A DNA stretch of 64,000 bases, taken from positions 3,100,001 to 3,164,000 of the forward strand of contig NZ_CP138953.1 of the NCBI RefSeq assembly GCF_047126315.1, given 5' to 3'. Below, in pieces: positions 16,479 through 25,043 of the stretch. Position numbers and translations under genes: made by a program. This DNA comes from Shimia sp022448905. GTDB lineage: Bacteria; Pseudomonadota; Alphaproteobacteria; Rhodobacterales; Rhodobacteraceae. Below the pieces are notes generated by a model, which worked only from the letters and a program-made list of their open reading frames with translations, was not told the DNA's origin and did not search any database. Every line of letters starts with the position of its first letter. The stretch's first letter is position 1.

Positions 16479-17660
16479 TCAGCTCACCGCAAAGCGTAGC
16501 AGCTTGATCGCAGCAAAGTCACTGACATCGCCGCCAATGCGTTTCGTGGCATAGAACAGCACATGTGGCTTGGCGCTGAAGGGATCACGCAGCACACGCA
16601 GGTCCGGACGCTCTGCCACCGTGTATCCAGCCGCAAAATCGCCAAAGGCAATCGCATCGGCACCACTCGCGATATCCGGCATGTCTTCGGCAATCAGCAC
16701 CGGATAGCCCAGCAAACGCGCAGGCTCACCCGCCGCCAACCCATCAGACCACAAGAACCGCCCGTCTGCGTCTTTCAACTTGCGCACCGCGCCGGCTGTT
16801 TTGGAATTCATCACAAAACTGCCGTTGGCACGGTATTGCGCGCCCAAGGCATAGACCAGATCCACCAGTGTATCGCCGCCGTTGAAATCCCCATCAACGC
16901 CCGTCGCCACATAGCCAATGTTGCCCCAGCTCCAGCTGCCGTCATCCACCGCCGTGTGGGTCAGAATGCCGGTTGGCTTGTCGACCCCATCGCCGGTGAT
17001 AAAGGCCGCCGCCTCCGCCCGTGCAAACTTGTCGGCAATGCGCCCCGCCAGCCAGGCCTCAATGTCAAAGGCACTGTCATCCAACAGCCGTTGCGACGCT
17101 TTGGGCAGAGCCGACAGCTCATGCAGCGGAATGGCGATGCGCTCGATGGTCGGCGTGCCGGTCTCGGTGGTCGCAGTGGTCTCATCCGCCCAGCCGGCGC
17201 CAGTTTCCGAACTGTCGATCAGCACGTCATAAGACCCCGCTTCCACGGTCACCACATTGGCAATCGCGCGGATGCTGGCCGTACTGTTGAGCACCGATTT
17301 GATGGTCTCAGCCGTTTGCGGGTCCACCAAATAGCCGCCGTCGCTGTTCACCGACGTGGCCATGGCTTTGCCTTCCAGCTCAAGCCCACGTAGCCCGTCA
17401 TCCTCTCCGGTGCGCAGATAGGCATCAAAGGCTTTCTGGTGTGGCGCGTCAAAGTCCGTTGCCGCCGCCAAAGGCGGCCGCGCCGCCTGTGTCGATTTGC
17501 GTTCAAGCATGGTCAATCGCTCTTTCTGTTGTTTAATTTCCGCGTGAATGTCACCTCGAAAGGCATTGAAACTGCTGGCGAACTCCGCCACAGCAGACTT
17601 CATTTCCTGGACCGGAGACACGCCTTCCCCGATCCGAGACTCTGTCTCGGTCTTACTCAT
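16479..17660 (-). CDS. GTA major capsid protein (g5)
   Basis: A 393-residue HK97-fold major capsid protein. The N-terminal region (about 20-60) is a charged coiled coil (scaffold-like delta domain), removed by the protease in this family. The capsid body begins near residue 75-105 and contains NSDGGYLVDPQTAETIKSVL, SALPKASQRLLDDSAFDIE and a C-terminal YTVAERPDLRVLRDPFSAKP segment. The ATG at 17660 is used; a GTG lies directly before it. It lies 27 bases after the prohead protease gene. Confidence 0.95.
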   Translation of the reverse strand: MSKTETESRIGEGVSPVQEMKSAVAEFASSFNAFRGDIHAEIKQQKERLTMLERKSTQAARPPLAAATDFDAPHQKAFDAYLRTGEDDGLRGLELEGKAMATSVNSDGGYLVDPQTAETIKSVLNSTASIRAIANVVTVEAGSYDVLIDSSETGAGWADETTATTETGTPTIERIAIPLHELSALPKASQRLLDDSAFDIEAWLAGRIADKFARAEAAAFITGDGVDKPTGILTHTAVDDGSWSWGNIGYVATGVDGDFNGGDTLVDLVYALGAQYRANGSFVMNSKTAGAVRKLKDADGRFLWSDGLAAGEPARLLGYPVLIAEDMPDIASGADAIAFGDFAAGYTVAERPDLRVLRDPFSAKPHVLFYATKRIGGDVSDFAAIKLLRFAVS

Positions 17661-17687
17661 CACTGACTTCCCGTTTTGTTCTGGCGC

Positions 17688-18233
17688 TTACTGCGCCGCC
17701 ATCCCGCGGCTGATGCTCCGCAGGTAGGCCGCCGCTTCCCGCAAGGGCAGCAGAGCGTCCTCTTTTGCGGTCAACCGCGCACTGGGCAGCATCGGAAAGG
17801 TCACAAGCGACACCTCCCAAAGCTCCAGTTCCATCAAGAGCCGCTGGCCCTGTGTCGTCTTGCTGGCCTTCTTGGTACGGTAGCCAATCGACAGCCCGTC
17901 AATCGCCCCCGCCGCAATCAGGGCCGCCGCTTCGCGCCCTTTGGCCACATCGTCAAGCAACCGCCCCTTGACCCAAAGTCCACGATCATCCTCGCGCACC
18001 TCTTCCCAAAGGCCGATGGGTTGCGCCGGATCATGCTGCCACAGCATCTTCACTTGGCGCCCCTCTTTGGACAGCCGCTCCAAGGATGCGCCATAGGCCC
18101 CTTTCTGCACGATATCGCCACCTCGATCCGCCGTGCCGAACAAGCTGGCATACCCGCTGATCACCTGCCCGTCTTCGACGCTCAGTCCATCGCCGAACCG
18201 TGCAAACTTCCGCTCCAAACCACTGTCTTGCAT
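17688..18233 (-). CDS. GTA prohead protease (g4)
   Basis: An HK97-type prohead serine protease of about 181 residues that trims the capsid protein during head maturation. Signatures are SGYASLFGTADRGGDIV, the His-containing MLWQHDPAQPIGLW and the Ser-containing AIDGLSIGYR. Two starts are possible. ATG at 18251 overlaps the g3.5 stop (ATGA), while ATG at 18233 has GAGGAG seven bases upstream. The latter is chosen, with moderate certainty. Confidence 0.9.
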   Translation of the reverse strand: MQDSGLERKFARFGDGLSVEDGQVISGYASLFGTADRGGDIVQKGAYGASLERLSKEGRQVKMLWQHDPAQPIGLWEEVREDDRGLWVKGRLLDDVAKGREAAALIAAGAIDGLSIGYRTKKASKTTQGQRLLMELELWEVSLVTFPMLPSARLTAKEDALLPLREAAAYLRSISRGMAAQ

Positions 18234-18247
18234 CACACACTCCTCAC

Positions 18248-18475
18248 TCATGGCGTCACACTGAGAACCGACTGAAACGCCTGCGCCAGGATCACGCCCA
18301 CTACGCCATAGACCGTCAGCCACAACCGCCGCTCCAACCGCTCAATCAGCTGTTCGATCTTGTCCAAACGCCGGTTCAAACTCTCAAACTGCAACTTCGC
18401 CACCCTCTCATGCGCCTCCAGCCGCAGCCCCGGCGCACAATCAAAACTCTCAAACCCGTATCTCGGATCACCCAT
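18248..18475 (-). CDS. GTA small membrane protein g3.5
   Basis: A 75-residue protein with a charged helix (RLDKIEQLIERLERRLW) followed by one hydrophobic segment (LTVYGVVGVILAQAF) near the C-terminus. This is the g3.5 family, always between portal and protease in GTA clusters; its job is not established. The start lies inside the end of the portal gene (8-base overlap). A longer frame to 18580 is only shadow. Confidence 0.85.
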   Translation of the reverse strand: MGDPRYGFESFDCAPGLRLEAHERVAKLQFESLNRRLDKIEQLIERLERRLWLTVYGVVGVILAQAFQSVLSVTP

Positions 18476-19652
18476 GCGCGCCCTCATCCGGCTCAACTGG
18501 CAAACCCAGCAACCGCCGCTTCTCCGCATCCGACAGGAAGACCGCGCCCGCAACCCGCGCCCATTGCGCGTCCCGCTCAACGGCCAGGGCCGGCACCTGA
18601 TCCAGATCCGGTTTTAAGATGATCTCTTCGCCAGTGTATTTCGCCAACCACGTGCCCACCGCCGCCGTCACCCGCGCCGCAAGCGGCAGCACCGTCAGCC
18701 GGTAAAACGCCCGATTGGCCTCTTGGTAATTCGCATAGGTCGCGTCCCCCGGAATGCCGAGCAGCATCGGCGGCACCCCAAAGGCCAGCGCAATCTCCCG
18801 CGCCGCCGCATCCTTGGTCTTGTGAAATTCCATATCGCTTGGCGAAAACCCCATGGGTTTCCAATCCAGTCCGCCTTCCAACAACATCGGCCGTCCCGCA
18901 TTGCGCGCGCCCTGATGGTGGCTCTCCATCTCACTGACCAATCGGTCATATTGATCTGATGACAGGCTGCCTTGCCCGTCATGCCCGCGATAGACAATCG
19001 CCCCCGAAGGTCGCGCCGCATTGTCCAGCAGCGCTTTGGACCAGCGCGAGGCGCTGTTGTGCACATCCATCGCCATGGCCGCTGCCTGCATCGGGGACAA
19101 CCCATAGTGATCGTCTTGCGGGTGAAACGTTTTGATGTGGCAAATTGGAGAAATCTCGCCAACCGCAAACCGATGTTTTCGCGCACCAACCGCATACTCA
19201 TACCCCACCGGCCACCCGTCCGAACCAGGCACAACACTCATCCGATCCGAGCGCAGCACGTGCAACTCTACCGGCGCACCACTGTCGCCGCCTACCGCTT
19301 CGACATATCCGTCACCCGACAACAAAATCTGGCCGTACAGTGCCTCAAACAGCTCCGCCTGCCCCTGCGCCCCATTTGGCACGGTCAACAGCTTCAACAC
19401 AGGATGGGTCTCAAACCGCTGGCGCTGATCCTGCAAAACCAACGGCAACGCCGCCGCCGCCTCGGCAATCATCCGCACCACACGGAACCCCACCGGATTG
19501 GCGGCAAACCCCGTGCGGGTCAGCGACACCGTATCGCGCGGGCTCCAGGCCGCACGGCCAGCGCTGTGATAGCTCACCACCTTGCCTGTCGCACTGGCCT
19601 TCACCTGAGGCGCTGCCTCTGGGGTCTTCTTCTGCAAAAACTTCCCTAGCAT
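18468..19652 (-). CDS. GTA portal protein (g3)
   Basis: A 394-residue HK97-family portal protein. It has LTRTGFAANPVGFRVVRMIAE-type start of the fold, GDGYVEAVGGDSGAPVELHV, RWSKALLDNAARPSGAIVY, and the typical AFGVPPMLLGIPGDATYANY motif near residue 300. Twelve copies form the channel through which DNA enters and leaves the head. It lies 131 bases from the large terminase gene. Confidence 0.95.
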   Translation of the reverse strand: MLGKFLQKKTPEAAPQVKASATGKVVSYHSAGRAAWSPRDTVSLTRTGFAANPVGFRVVRMIAEAAAALPLVLQDQRQRFETHPVLKLLTVPNGAQGQAELFEALYGQILLSGDGYVEAVGGDSGAPVELHVLRSDRMSVVPGSDGWPVGYEYAVGARKHRFAVGEISPICHIKTFHPQDDHYGLSPMQAAAMAMDVHNSASRWSKALLDNAARPSGAIVYRGHDGQGSLSSDQYDRLVSEMESHHQGARNAGRPMLLEGGLDWKPMGFSPSDMEFHKTKDAAAREIALAFGVPPMLLGIPGDATYANYQEANRAFYRLTVLPLAARVTAAVGTWLAKYTGEEIILKPDLDQVPALAVERDAQWARVAGAVFLSDAEKRRLLGLPVEPDEGAHG

Positions 19653-19783
19653 GCTCTGCCGCTCCCGGATCTCTGCGCCGCCACTCTGGCGACCCGCTCA
19701 ACTTGGTCCGTCCGCTTTGGACACATACAGTTCTGATGGGTTTGTCTTAAATTGTAGCTTTCTCACCGTACGCAGCTGTTGCG

Positions 19784-21085
19784 TCACAGCTCCCGAAGCC
19801 TCGGGCGTCGCCAATGCGCCGATGGCTCCACGATCAACTCATGCAGCGCCCAGACCAATGCATCCACGCGATCCGGACTGCCGGAACCCACAAAGCCCTG
19901 CGCCGTCATCAGGCACATCTGATCTTCCAGGTCCCCAAGCCCTGCGCGATGGGACACCCGTCCCTGCTCATAAAGCGCCGCCACCGGCTCTGCCCGCGCC
20001 ACCTTGCCCCGACTGGCCCGCACCGCCTTAAAGGGCACCAACGGGTCCACCTGATTGATCATAGACTGCACCAGATCGCCGCCCTGATTGACCTCCGCCA
20101 CCAGCCGATCCGCGCCCCAGCTTTCCATCGCTGCCAACGCCACCCGCGCCCAAGCATCCGGCGTGGCCGCCCGAACCGTGGCATCATCCAAGACATAGGC
20201 GCGCCAGTCCTGCACCGGCCCTTTTGTGACTGCCCCGACAACCACGATGCCACACGCATCGCTGCCAGCATGACCCGTCACCGGTGGATCCACCGCTACC
20301 ACAATCCGGTCCATCTCCGGCAGGTCTTCACACCGCAACCCATCCAACTGCGCCCGCGTCCACAATGCCCCCTCGGCATCCTCCATCAACACACCTTCGA
20401 GTTCCTGCCGCCCCAATCGCGTGCCCGCATAGCGCGCCTCCACCTCTGCCAAAAAACTCTCCGCCAGATTGGCGCGGTTGGCTTGCGTTGGCGCACTGGT
20501 CTGCACCGTGCTCTCCACCTGCAGCAACCGTTTCAGAACCCCGACATTTCGCGGCGTTGTTGTCACCACCTGACGTGGGTTCTCCCCCAACCGCAGCGCA
20601 AACTGCAACATGTCCCATGTCTCTTGACCATTGCGCCATTTCGCCAGCTCATCGACCCAGGCGGCATCAAACTGCGGTCCCCGCAAGCTCTCCGGATCAT
20701 GCGCCGAAAACGCCTGCGCCACCGCGCCATTGGGCCACACCAACCGCCGCCGCCCCGCTTCCCACACAGGGCGCCGATCCGGCGGCGCACAGGCGATCAA
20801 GCCACTTTCGCCAAAAATCATCACCTCGCGCACCTGATCGATGGTTTCCCCCACCAAAGCTACCCGCCGCGCCCGCCCGCGATCTTGCGGCTTGGCCCCT
20901 TCCACCATCCTCCGCACCCATTCAGCCCCGGCCCGCGTTTTTCCCGCGCCACGTCCACCCAGGATCACCCAGGTCTTCCAGTCGCCCTCTGGCGGCAATT
21001 GATGTGGCATGGCCCAGAACTCAAACAAAAAGGGGAGCGCCAAGAGCTCCCCTTCCGTCAGGCTGTCCAAAAACTCACTCTGCAC
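19784..21085 (-). CDS. GTA large terminase (g2)
   Basis: The DNA-packaging motor of about 433 residues. The ATPase domain has the Walker A GGRGAGKTRAG and the acidic WVDELAKW segment; the C-terminal nuclease domain has VVAVDPPVTGH and a late Asp (DRVDALVWAL). In RcGTA this enzyme packages about 4 kb of host DNA with little sequence preference. The start is uncertain. GTG at 21085 overlaps the end of g1 by 11 bases, while a TTG at 21193 has a good GGAGAG site but would make a 120-base overlap. No ATG fits. Confidence 0.92.
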   Translation of the reverse strand: MQSEFLDSLTEGELLALPFLFEFWAMPHQLPPEGDWKTWVILGGRGAGKTRAGAEWVRRMVEGAKPQDRGRARRVALVGETIDQVREVMIFGESGLIACAPPDRRPVWEAGRRRLVWPNGAVAQAFSAHDPESLRGPQFDAAWVDELAKWRNGQETWDMLQFALRLGENPRQVVTTTPRNVGVLKRLLQVESTVQTSAPTQANRANLAESFLAEVEARYAGTRLGRQELEGVLMEDAEGALWTRAQLDGLRCEDLPEMDRIVVAVDPPVTGHAGSDACGIVVVGAVTKGPVQDWRAYVLDDATVRAATPDAWARVALAAMESWGADRLVAEVNQGGDLVQSMINQVDPLVPFKAVRASRGKVARAEPVAALYEQGRVSHRAGLGDLEDQMCLMTAQGFVGSGSPDRVDALVWALHELIVEPSAHWRRPRLREL

Positions 21086-21401
21086 CGCGCGCGGTTCGGA
21101 GGCGATCCAAGCGGCGCCCGATCGAAGATCGCGCGGCGTCGAGGTCAAGCTGTGAGTGTCCTGCCGGACGGTCTGTTGCGGTGCGCTGGTCAATGTCTCT
21201 CTCCACCAATAGCGCCAATCGCATGCACTGCCGCACTTCTGCCAGAACCCGACGCCCCGCCGTCGCCGCCTGCGGCCCCTCATGTTGCAACGCGTGTTTC
21301 ACCCGCTCCAACTCGTCGGTCATCCGCCGCAACAGGAGTTGCAGCGCGTCCAGTTCCTGATCCAGTACGCGTCCACCCGAAGGCGTGAAATGTTGTGTCA
21401 T
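21075..21401 (-). CDS. GTA small terminase-like protein (g1)
   Basis: A 108-residue, mostly helical, highly charged protein, first gene of the GTA operon. It begins MTQHFTPSGG and has two coiled-coil-prone helices (LDQELDALQLLLRRMTDELE region and AEVRQCMRLALLVERDID). The RcGTA g1 product acts as the small terminase subunit, and the position and layout fit that. The frame is open further upstream to 21491, but ATG at 21401 has GAGAGG ahead of it. Confidence 0.85.
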   Translation of the reverse strand: MTQHFTPSGGRVLDQELDALQLLLRRMTDELERVKHALQHEGPQAATAGRRVLAEVRQCMRLALLVERDIDQRTATDRPAGHSQLDLDAARSSIGRRLDRLRTARGAE

Positions 21402-21706
21402 TGCTGCTCTTTGCCTCTCATGCGCAGTTGCCCCTCCGCACAAGCCACACACGAATTCTCCCGCCCAATTTTCCGGCGTTCCGCCTTTCACCCGCGTGGT
21501 TCCAGCCCAAACAGAGATAACACAAACTCAAGGTAAAAATCAATATTACACGTATTTTCAATAGATTAACTGAGAGTGCGCAGCTGTTGCACAGGCGTCG
21601 AAACGCAGTGTTTCCAAATCGGAACCCAACCGCCCCAATTGCGCCCTTATCAAAAACTAAACCTTTCTGTGGTGGATTTGAGTTGGATAAATGAAGGGTG
21701 ACCAAG
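21402..21706. other. GTA promoter region, intergenic
   Basis: This 305-base AT-richer gap lies between the divergent g1 and a small secreted-protein gene. It contains a sigma-70-like promoter toward g1, a near-palindrome at 21610-21625 and a CGCAGCTGTTGC element at 21579-21590 that recurs in the g2-g3 gap. A leader of about 107 bases separates the predicted start point from g1. No further gene was seen. Confidence 0.7.
21515..21543 (-). promoter_or_regulatory. Predicted GTA operon promoter
   Basis: On the minus strand TTGATT (21543-21538) and TTATCT (21520-21515) are separated by exactly 17 bases. This is a good sigma-70-like match placed about 107 bases before g1. In R. capsulatus GTA transcription needs the activator GafA; a similar control here is an inference. 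Confidence 0.6.
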
Positions 21707-21865
21707 ATGCGTATCGCTGCCAATACGACGCCGTCCTGGACTTTAAGACTGTCACTTGCCGCCGCCTGCTTCTTTGGCACGGTGCAAGCCGGCCCCGCCT
21801 CTGACAGCGCCAGCTCGACGTTCCAACTGCCTGCCAAAATCCTCGTTGAGGTTCTGCCCAACTAA
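21707..21865 (+). CDS. Small secreted peptide of unknown function
   Basis: A 52-residue frame, divergent from the GTA operon. It has a twin-basic signal-peptide-like start (MRIAANTTPSWTLRLSLAAA), a hydrophobic core and an AQA-like cleavage site (GTVQAG), leaving a mature peptide of about 25 residues (SDSASSTFQLPAKILVEVLP). A Shine-Dalgarno-like AAGGGTGA precedes it and a strong terminator follows. No family is recognised. It is too short for codon statistics, but signal peptide, ribosome site and terminator together support a gene. Confidence 0.5.
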   Translation: MRIAANTTPSWTLRLSLAAACFFGTVQAGPASDSASSTFQLPAKILVEVLPN

Positions 21866-21891
21866 CGGCTTTGGCACAGACCAACCCAAAC

Positions 21892-21924
21892 AAAAACGCG
21901 GCACCCAAAAGCGCCGCGTTTTTG
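21892..21924. terminator. Terminator between small peptide gene and mltG
   Basis: A perfect 11-bp stem (21892-21902 with 21913-21923) with A-tract on one side and T-tract on the other, between convergent genes. It can act on both strands. Confidence 0.85.
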
Positions 21925-21944
21925 TATTTCTCATGTGGACAACC

Positions 21945-23096
21945 TTACTGGTTGGCCCGTTCCGCCTCGATCTTACGCCAAGCAGCCACGTTTTGGTTGT
22001 GCTCGGCCAGCGTCTCGGCAAAGGCGTGCCCCCCGGTGCCATCCGCCACAAAGAAGATATAGGGCGTCGTATCCGGGTTGGCCGCCGCTTCCAGGCTTGC
22101 GCGGCCCGGGTTGGCAATCGGTGTCGGCGGCAGCCCGTCGATCACATAGGTGTTCCACGGGGTTTCCCGACGCAGTTCGCTCTGACGCAACCCACGACCC
22201 AGCACACCCAAACCTTCCGTCACGCCATAGATCACGGTTGGGTCGGTTTGCAGCCTCATGCCCCGGTTCAAACGGTTGGTGAACACACTCGCCACCTGAC
22301 GCCGCTCTTCTGCCACGCCGGTCTCTTTTTCAATGATCGAGGCCAGGATCAGCAACTCATACGGTGACAACAGCGGCACATCCGCCGCCCGGCTTTCCCA
22401 AGCCGCAGACACCAGGATTTCCTGCGCTTCCTGCATCCGGTCAATCACGCTCTGACGGGTGTCCCCGACACGCACCTCATAGCTGTCCGGTGCCAGGCTG
22501 CCTTCGTCTGGCCGCTCGATCTCGCCACTGAGCAACTCAATGCTGTTGAGCGTGTCCATCACCTGCCAGCTGGTCACACCTTCGGCCACGGCAATACGAT
22601 ACCGCGTATCCGCCTCACCACGCACACGGGTGTAATCCGCAGGCGCCTCGTCCTCAGCCGGGTTGAACGCGGCCACTTCGACAAAGCTGCCCGTCGCCGG
22701 ATCAAGCTCTCGCACCTGCACGGTCTTTCGAGTCACACCAATGCGATACACCACCTCGGTGCCACAGGTGCTCGCGCCGCCACGGGTGACGATGTCGACA
22801 ATCTCTTCCATCGACGCGCCCGCAGGCACAAGGAAAGCACCAGCTTTCAGCTTGTCCGCCTTATCCGAGTAATCCGCCCCCAACCGAAACAAAGTCCCGC
22901 TGGCAATTGCACCTTTGTCTTCAAGGTATTGCGACACGCGGCTCATGTTGGAGCCGGGCTGCACCCGCACACAGACAGGCTCGTTTAGCGGCCCTTCTGC
23001 GCGGTAGGTCGACTGTCCAAAAAGGATGACGCCCCCCAACAGGAAGAGCGCCACGATAAGTAGAGTGAGTGCGTTAGACGCAACTGCGCGCCACAT
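21945..23096 (-). CDS. mltG: Endolytic peptidoglycan transglycosylase MltG
   Basis: A 383-residue YceG/MltG-family protein. One transmembrane helix near the N-terminus (about 8-30) anchors it in the inner membrane; a LysM-like part follows, then the catalytic domain with the Glu in LILASIIEKETGVAEER and with TDPTVIYG and NTYVIDGLPPTPIANPG motifs. It cuts nascent glycan strands and is thought to set their length. Its start overlaps the fabF stop by one base (TAATG), so the two are translationally linked, the usual order in Rhodobacterales. Confidence 0.95.
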   Translation of the reverse strand: MWRAVASNALTLLIVALFLLGGVILFGQSTYRAEGPLNEPVCVRVQPGSNMSRVSQYLEDKGAIASGTLFRLGADYSDKADKLKAGAFLVPAGASMEEIVDIVTRGGASTCGTEVVYRIGVTRKTVQVRELDPATGSFVEVAAFNPAEDEAPADYTRVRGEADTRYRIAVAEGVTSWQVMDTLNSIELLSGEIERPDEGSLAPDSYEVRVGDTRQSVIDRMQEAQEILVSAAWESRAADVPLLSPYELLILASIIEKETGVAEERRQVASVFTNRLNRGMRLQTDPTVIYGVTEGLGVLGRGLRQSELRRETPWNTYVIDGLPPTPIANPGRASLEAAANPDTTPYIFFVADGTGGHAFAETLAEHNQNVAAWRKIEAERANQ

Positions 23097-24355
23097 TAAT
23101 CGACCTTTCCGAAGATCACGGATGCGTTGGTGCCGCCAAAGCCAAAGCTGTTGGACAGCGCCACATTGATCTCGCGCTCCACGTTCTTGTTCGGGGCCAG
23201 ATCAATGGCAGTTTCCACCGCCTGATTGTCGAGGTTGATGGTCGGCGGTGCCACCTGATCGCGGATCGCCAGGATCGAGAAGATCGCCTCAATCGCGCCC
23301 GCCGCGCCCAACAGGTGGCCGGTCATCGACTTGGTCGACGACATGGTCACTTTGCTGGCGTGCTCACCCATCATACGCTCAACCGCGCCCAACTCGATGG
23401 TATCTGCCATCGTCGAGGTGCCGTGGGCGTTGATGTAGTCGATGTCTTTTGGCTCAAGACCCGCCTTCTTCAGCGCCGCCCGCATGGAGCGCTCGCCGCC
23501 TTCGCCGGTCTCTGCTGGCGCGGTGATGTGATACGCGTCCCCAGACAGGCCATAGCCCAGAACTTCAGCGTAGATCTTCGCGCCACGCGCCTTGGCGTGC
23601 TCATATTCCTCCAGCACCACAATACCAGCGCCCTCACCCATGACAAAGCCGTCACGATCCGCATCATACGGACGGCTGGCTTTTGTCGGATCATCCGCAC
23701 GGCTGGTAGACAGCGCTTTACAGGCGTTAAAGCCCGCAATGCCAATCTCACAGATCGCCGCTTCACCGCCGCCAGCAACCATCACATCCGCATCATCAGA
23801 CGCAATCAGGCGGGCCGCGTCCCCAATGGCGTGTGCGCCTGTTGAGCACGCGGTCACAACAGAGTGGTTTGGACCTTTGAAACCGTATTTGATGCTCACC
23901 TGCCCCGAGATCAGGTTGATCAGCGCGCCGGGAATAAAGAACGGCGACACACGACGTGGGCCTTTTTCAGCCATCAACAGCGTGGTCTGCTCAATCGACT
24001 GCAAGCCTCCAATGCCAGAACCAATCATCACACCGGTGCGTTCCAGCGACTCGGTATCTTCTGGCGTCCAGCCAGAGTCTTCCACCGCCATCTGAGAGGC
24101 CGCCAGACCGTAGAGGATAAAGTCATCCACCTTGCGGCGTTCTTTTGGCGCCATCCAGTCATCCGGATTGAAGGTGCCATCGGTGCCATCACCATACGGC
24201 ACTTCACATGCATATTTGGTGGTCACACGCTCAGGATTGAAACGGGTGATGGTGCCTGCACCGGACTGACCGTCCAGAATACGAGACCAGCTTTCCTCAA
24301 CACCGGAAGCCAATGGAGTGACGAGCCCAAGCCCGGTGACAACAACGCGACGCAT
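23096..24355 (-). CDS. fabF: Beta-ketoacyl-ACP synthase II
   Basis: The 419-residue elongating condensing enzyme of fatty-acid synthesis. The Cys-His-His triad is visible: Cys in VTACSTGAHAIG, His in YINAHGTSTMADTIE, and His in KSMTGHLLGAAGAIE. The C-terminal NSFGFGGTNASVIF is typical. It lies 225 bases after acpP and is coupled to mltG. Confidence 0.97.
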   Translation of the reverse strand: MRRVVVTGLGLVTPLASGVEESWSRILDGQSGAGTITRFNPERVTTKYACEVPYGDGTDGTFNPDDWMAPKERRKVDDFILYGLAASQMAVEDSGWTPEDTESLERTGVMIGSGIGGLQSIEQTTLLMAEKGPRRVSPFFIPGALINLISGQVSIKYGFKGPNHSVVTACSTGAHAIGDAARLIASDDADVMVAGGGEAAICEIGIAGFNACKALSTSRADDPTKASRPYDADRDGFVMGEGAGIVVLEEYEHAKARGAKIYAEVLGYGLSGDAYHITAPAETGEGGERSMRAALKKAGLEPKDIDYINAHGTSTMADTIELGAVERMMGEHASKVTMSSTKSMTGHLLGAAGAIEAIFSILAIRDQVAPPTINLDNQAVETAIDLAPNKNVEREINVALSNSFGFGGTNASVIFGKVD

Positions 24356-24507
24356 TTTCTATGCCCTTCCTCAGAAGTCTTTTGCGGGTTCATACCCCGC
24401 TTCGCCCCCAAGGGGCAAGAGCGGCCAACCCACAGCTTGACCCGTTTCGCGCTTCTGCGCCCAGTTTTGGGCCGTTTCCTTGCGGCAGCCTCCCCGCTGC
24501 CCTCAAC

Positions 24508-24546
24508 GCAAAACGCCCGCCTCATCAAAGAGACGGACGTTTGCAA
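24508..24546 (-). terminator. Imperfect stem-loop after acpP
   Basis: A 13-bp stem with G-U pairs (24511-24523 with 24530-24542) followed, on the minus strand, by TTTTGCGTT. It lies between acpP and fabF and may be a partial terminator that lets the small acpP message exceed that of fabF. Confidence 0.55.
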
Positions 24547-24580
24547 TTCTCAGTCCCCTGCAATGTGCCGGATCTCCGGC

Positions 24581-24814
24581 TTAGGAAGCTTCGGAGATGA
24601 ACTTGACGGCGTCGCCGAAGGTCTGGATGGTTTCGGCTGCATCGTCTGGGATCTCGATGCCGAACTCTTCTTCAAAAGCCATTACCAGTTCCACGGTGTC
24701 GAGGCTGTCTGCGCCCAGATCGTCGATGAAGGAAGCTGCTTCAACAACTTTGTCTTCTTCTACACCCAGGTGCTCTACAACGATCTTTTTCACGCGGTCT
24801 GCGACGTCGCTCAT
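24581..24814 (-). CDS. acpP: Acyl carrier protein
   Basis: A 77-residue, highly acidic four-helix carrier. The phosphopantetheine serine is in the DSL of LGADSLDTVELVM. It carries growing acyl chains for all Fab enzymes. GAGGAA precedes the start. It sits between fabG and fabF with 229 and 225-base gaps, so it probably has its own promoter. Confidence 0.98.
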   Translation of the reverse strand: MSDVADRVKKIVVEHLGVEEDKVVEAASFIDDLGADSLDTVELVMAFEEEFGIEIPDDAAETIQTFGDAVKFISEAS

Positions 24815-25043
24815 GTCAATTCCTCATTCGTCTTGGGCATCTCGGCCCGTTTGAACTCCCACCCACCCGGGCGGGTCTGATTTGTGCCCCTGATAGGGAC
24901 GGTTTTGATCCGGCTGAACCGGAAGGTCTCCGTCCACCCCTCAAGGCACCCGGAAAATACTCGCCGCCTATAACACATCCGCTTCACAACGCAAACGCTT
25001 TCCCCAGCGACAATTGTGGCGCCCCAAAGGACGCCACCAAGGC

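Noticed and set aside
7460..21401. Ordinary prophage
   Set aside because: No integrase, repressor or replication genes; gene order and small g3.5/g10.1 genes match the GTA between cysE and mltG/fabF.
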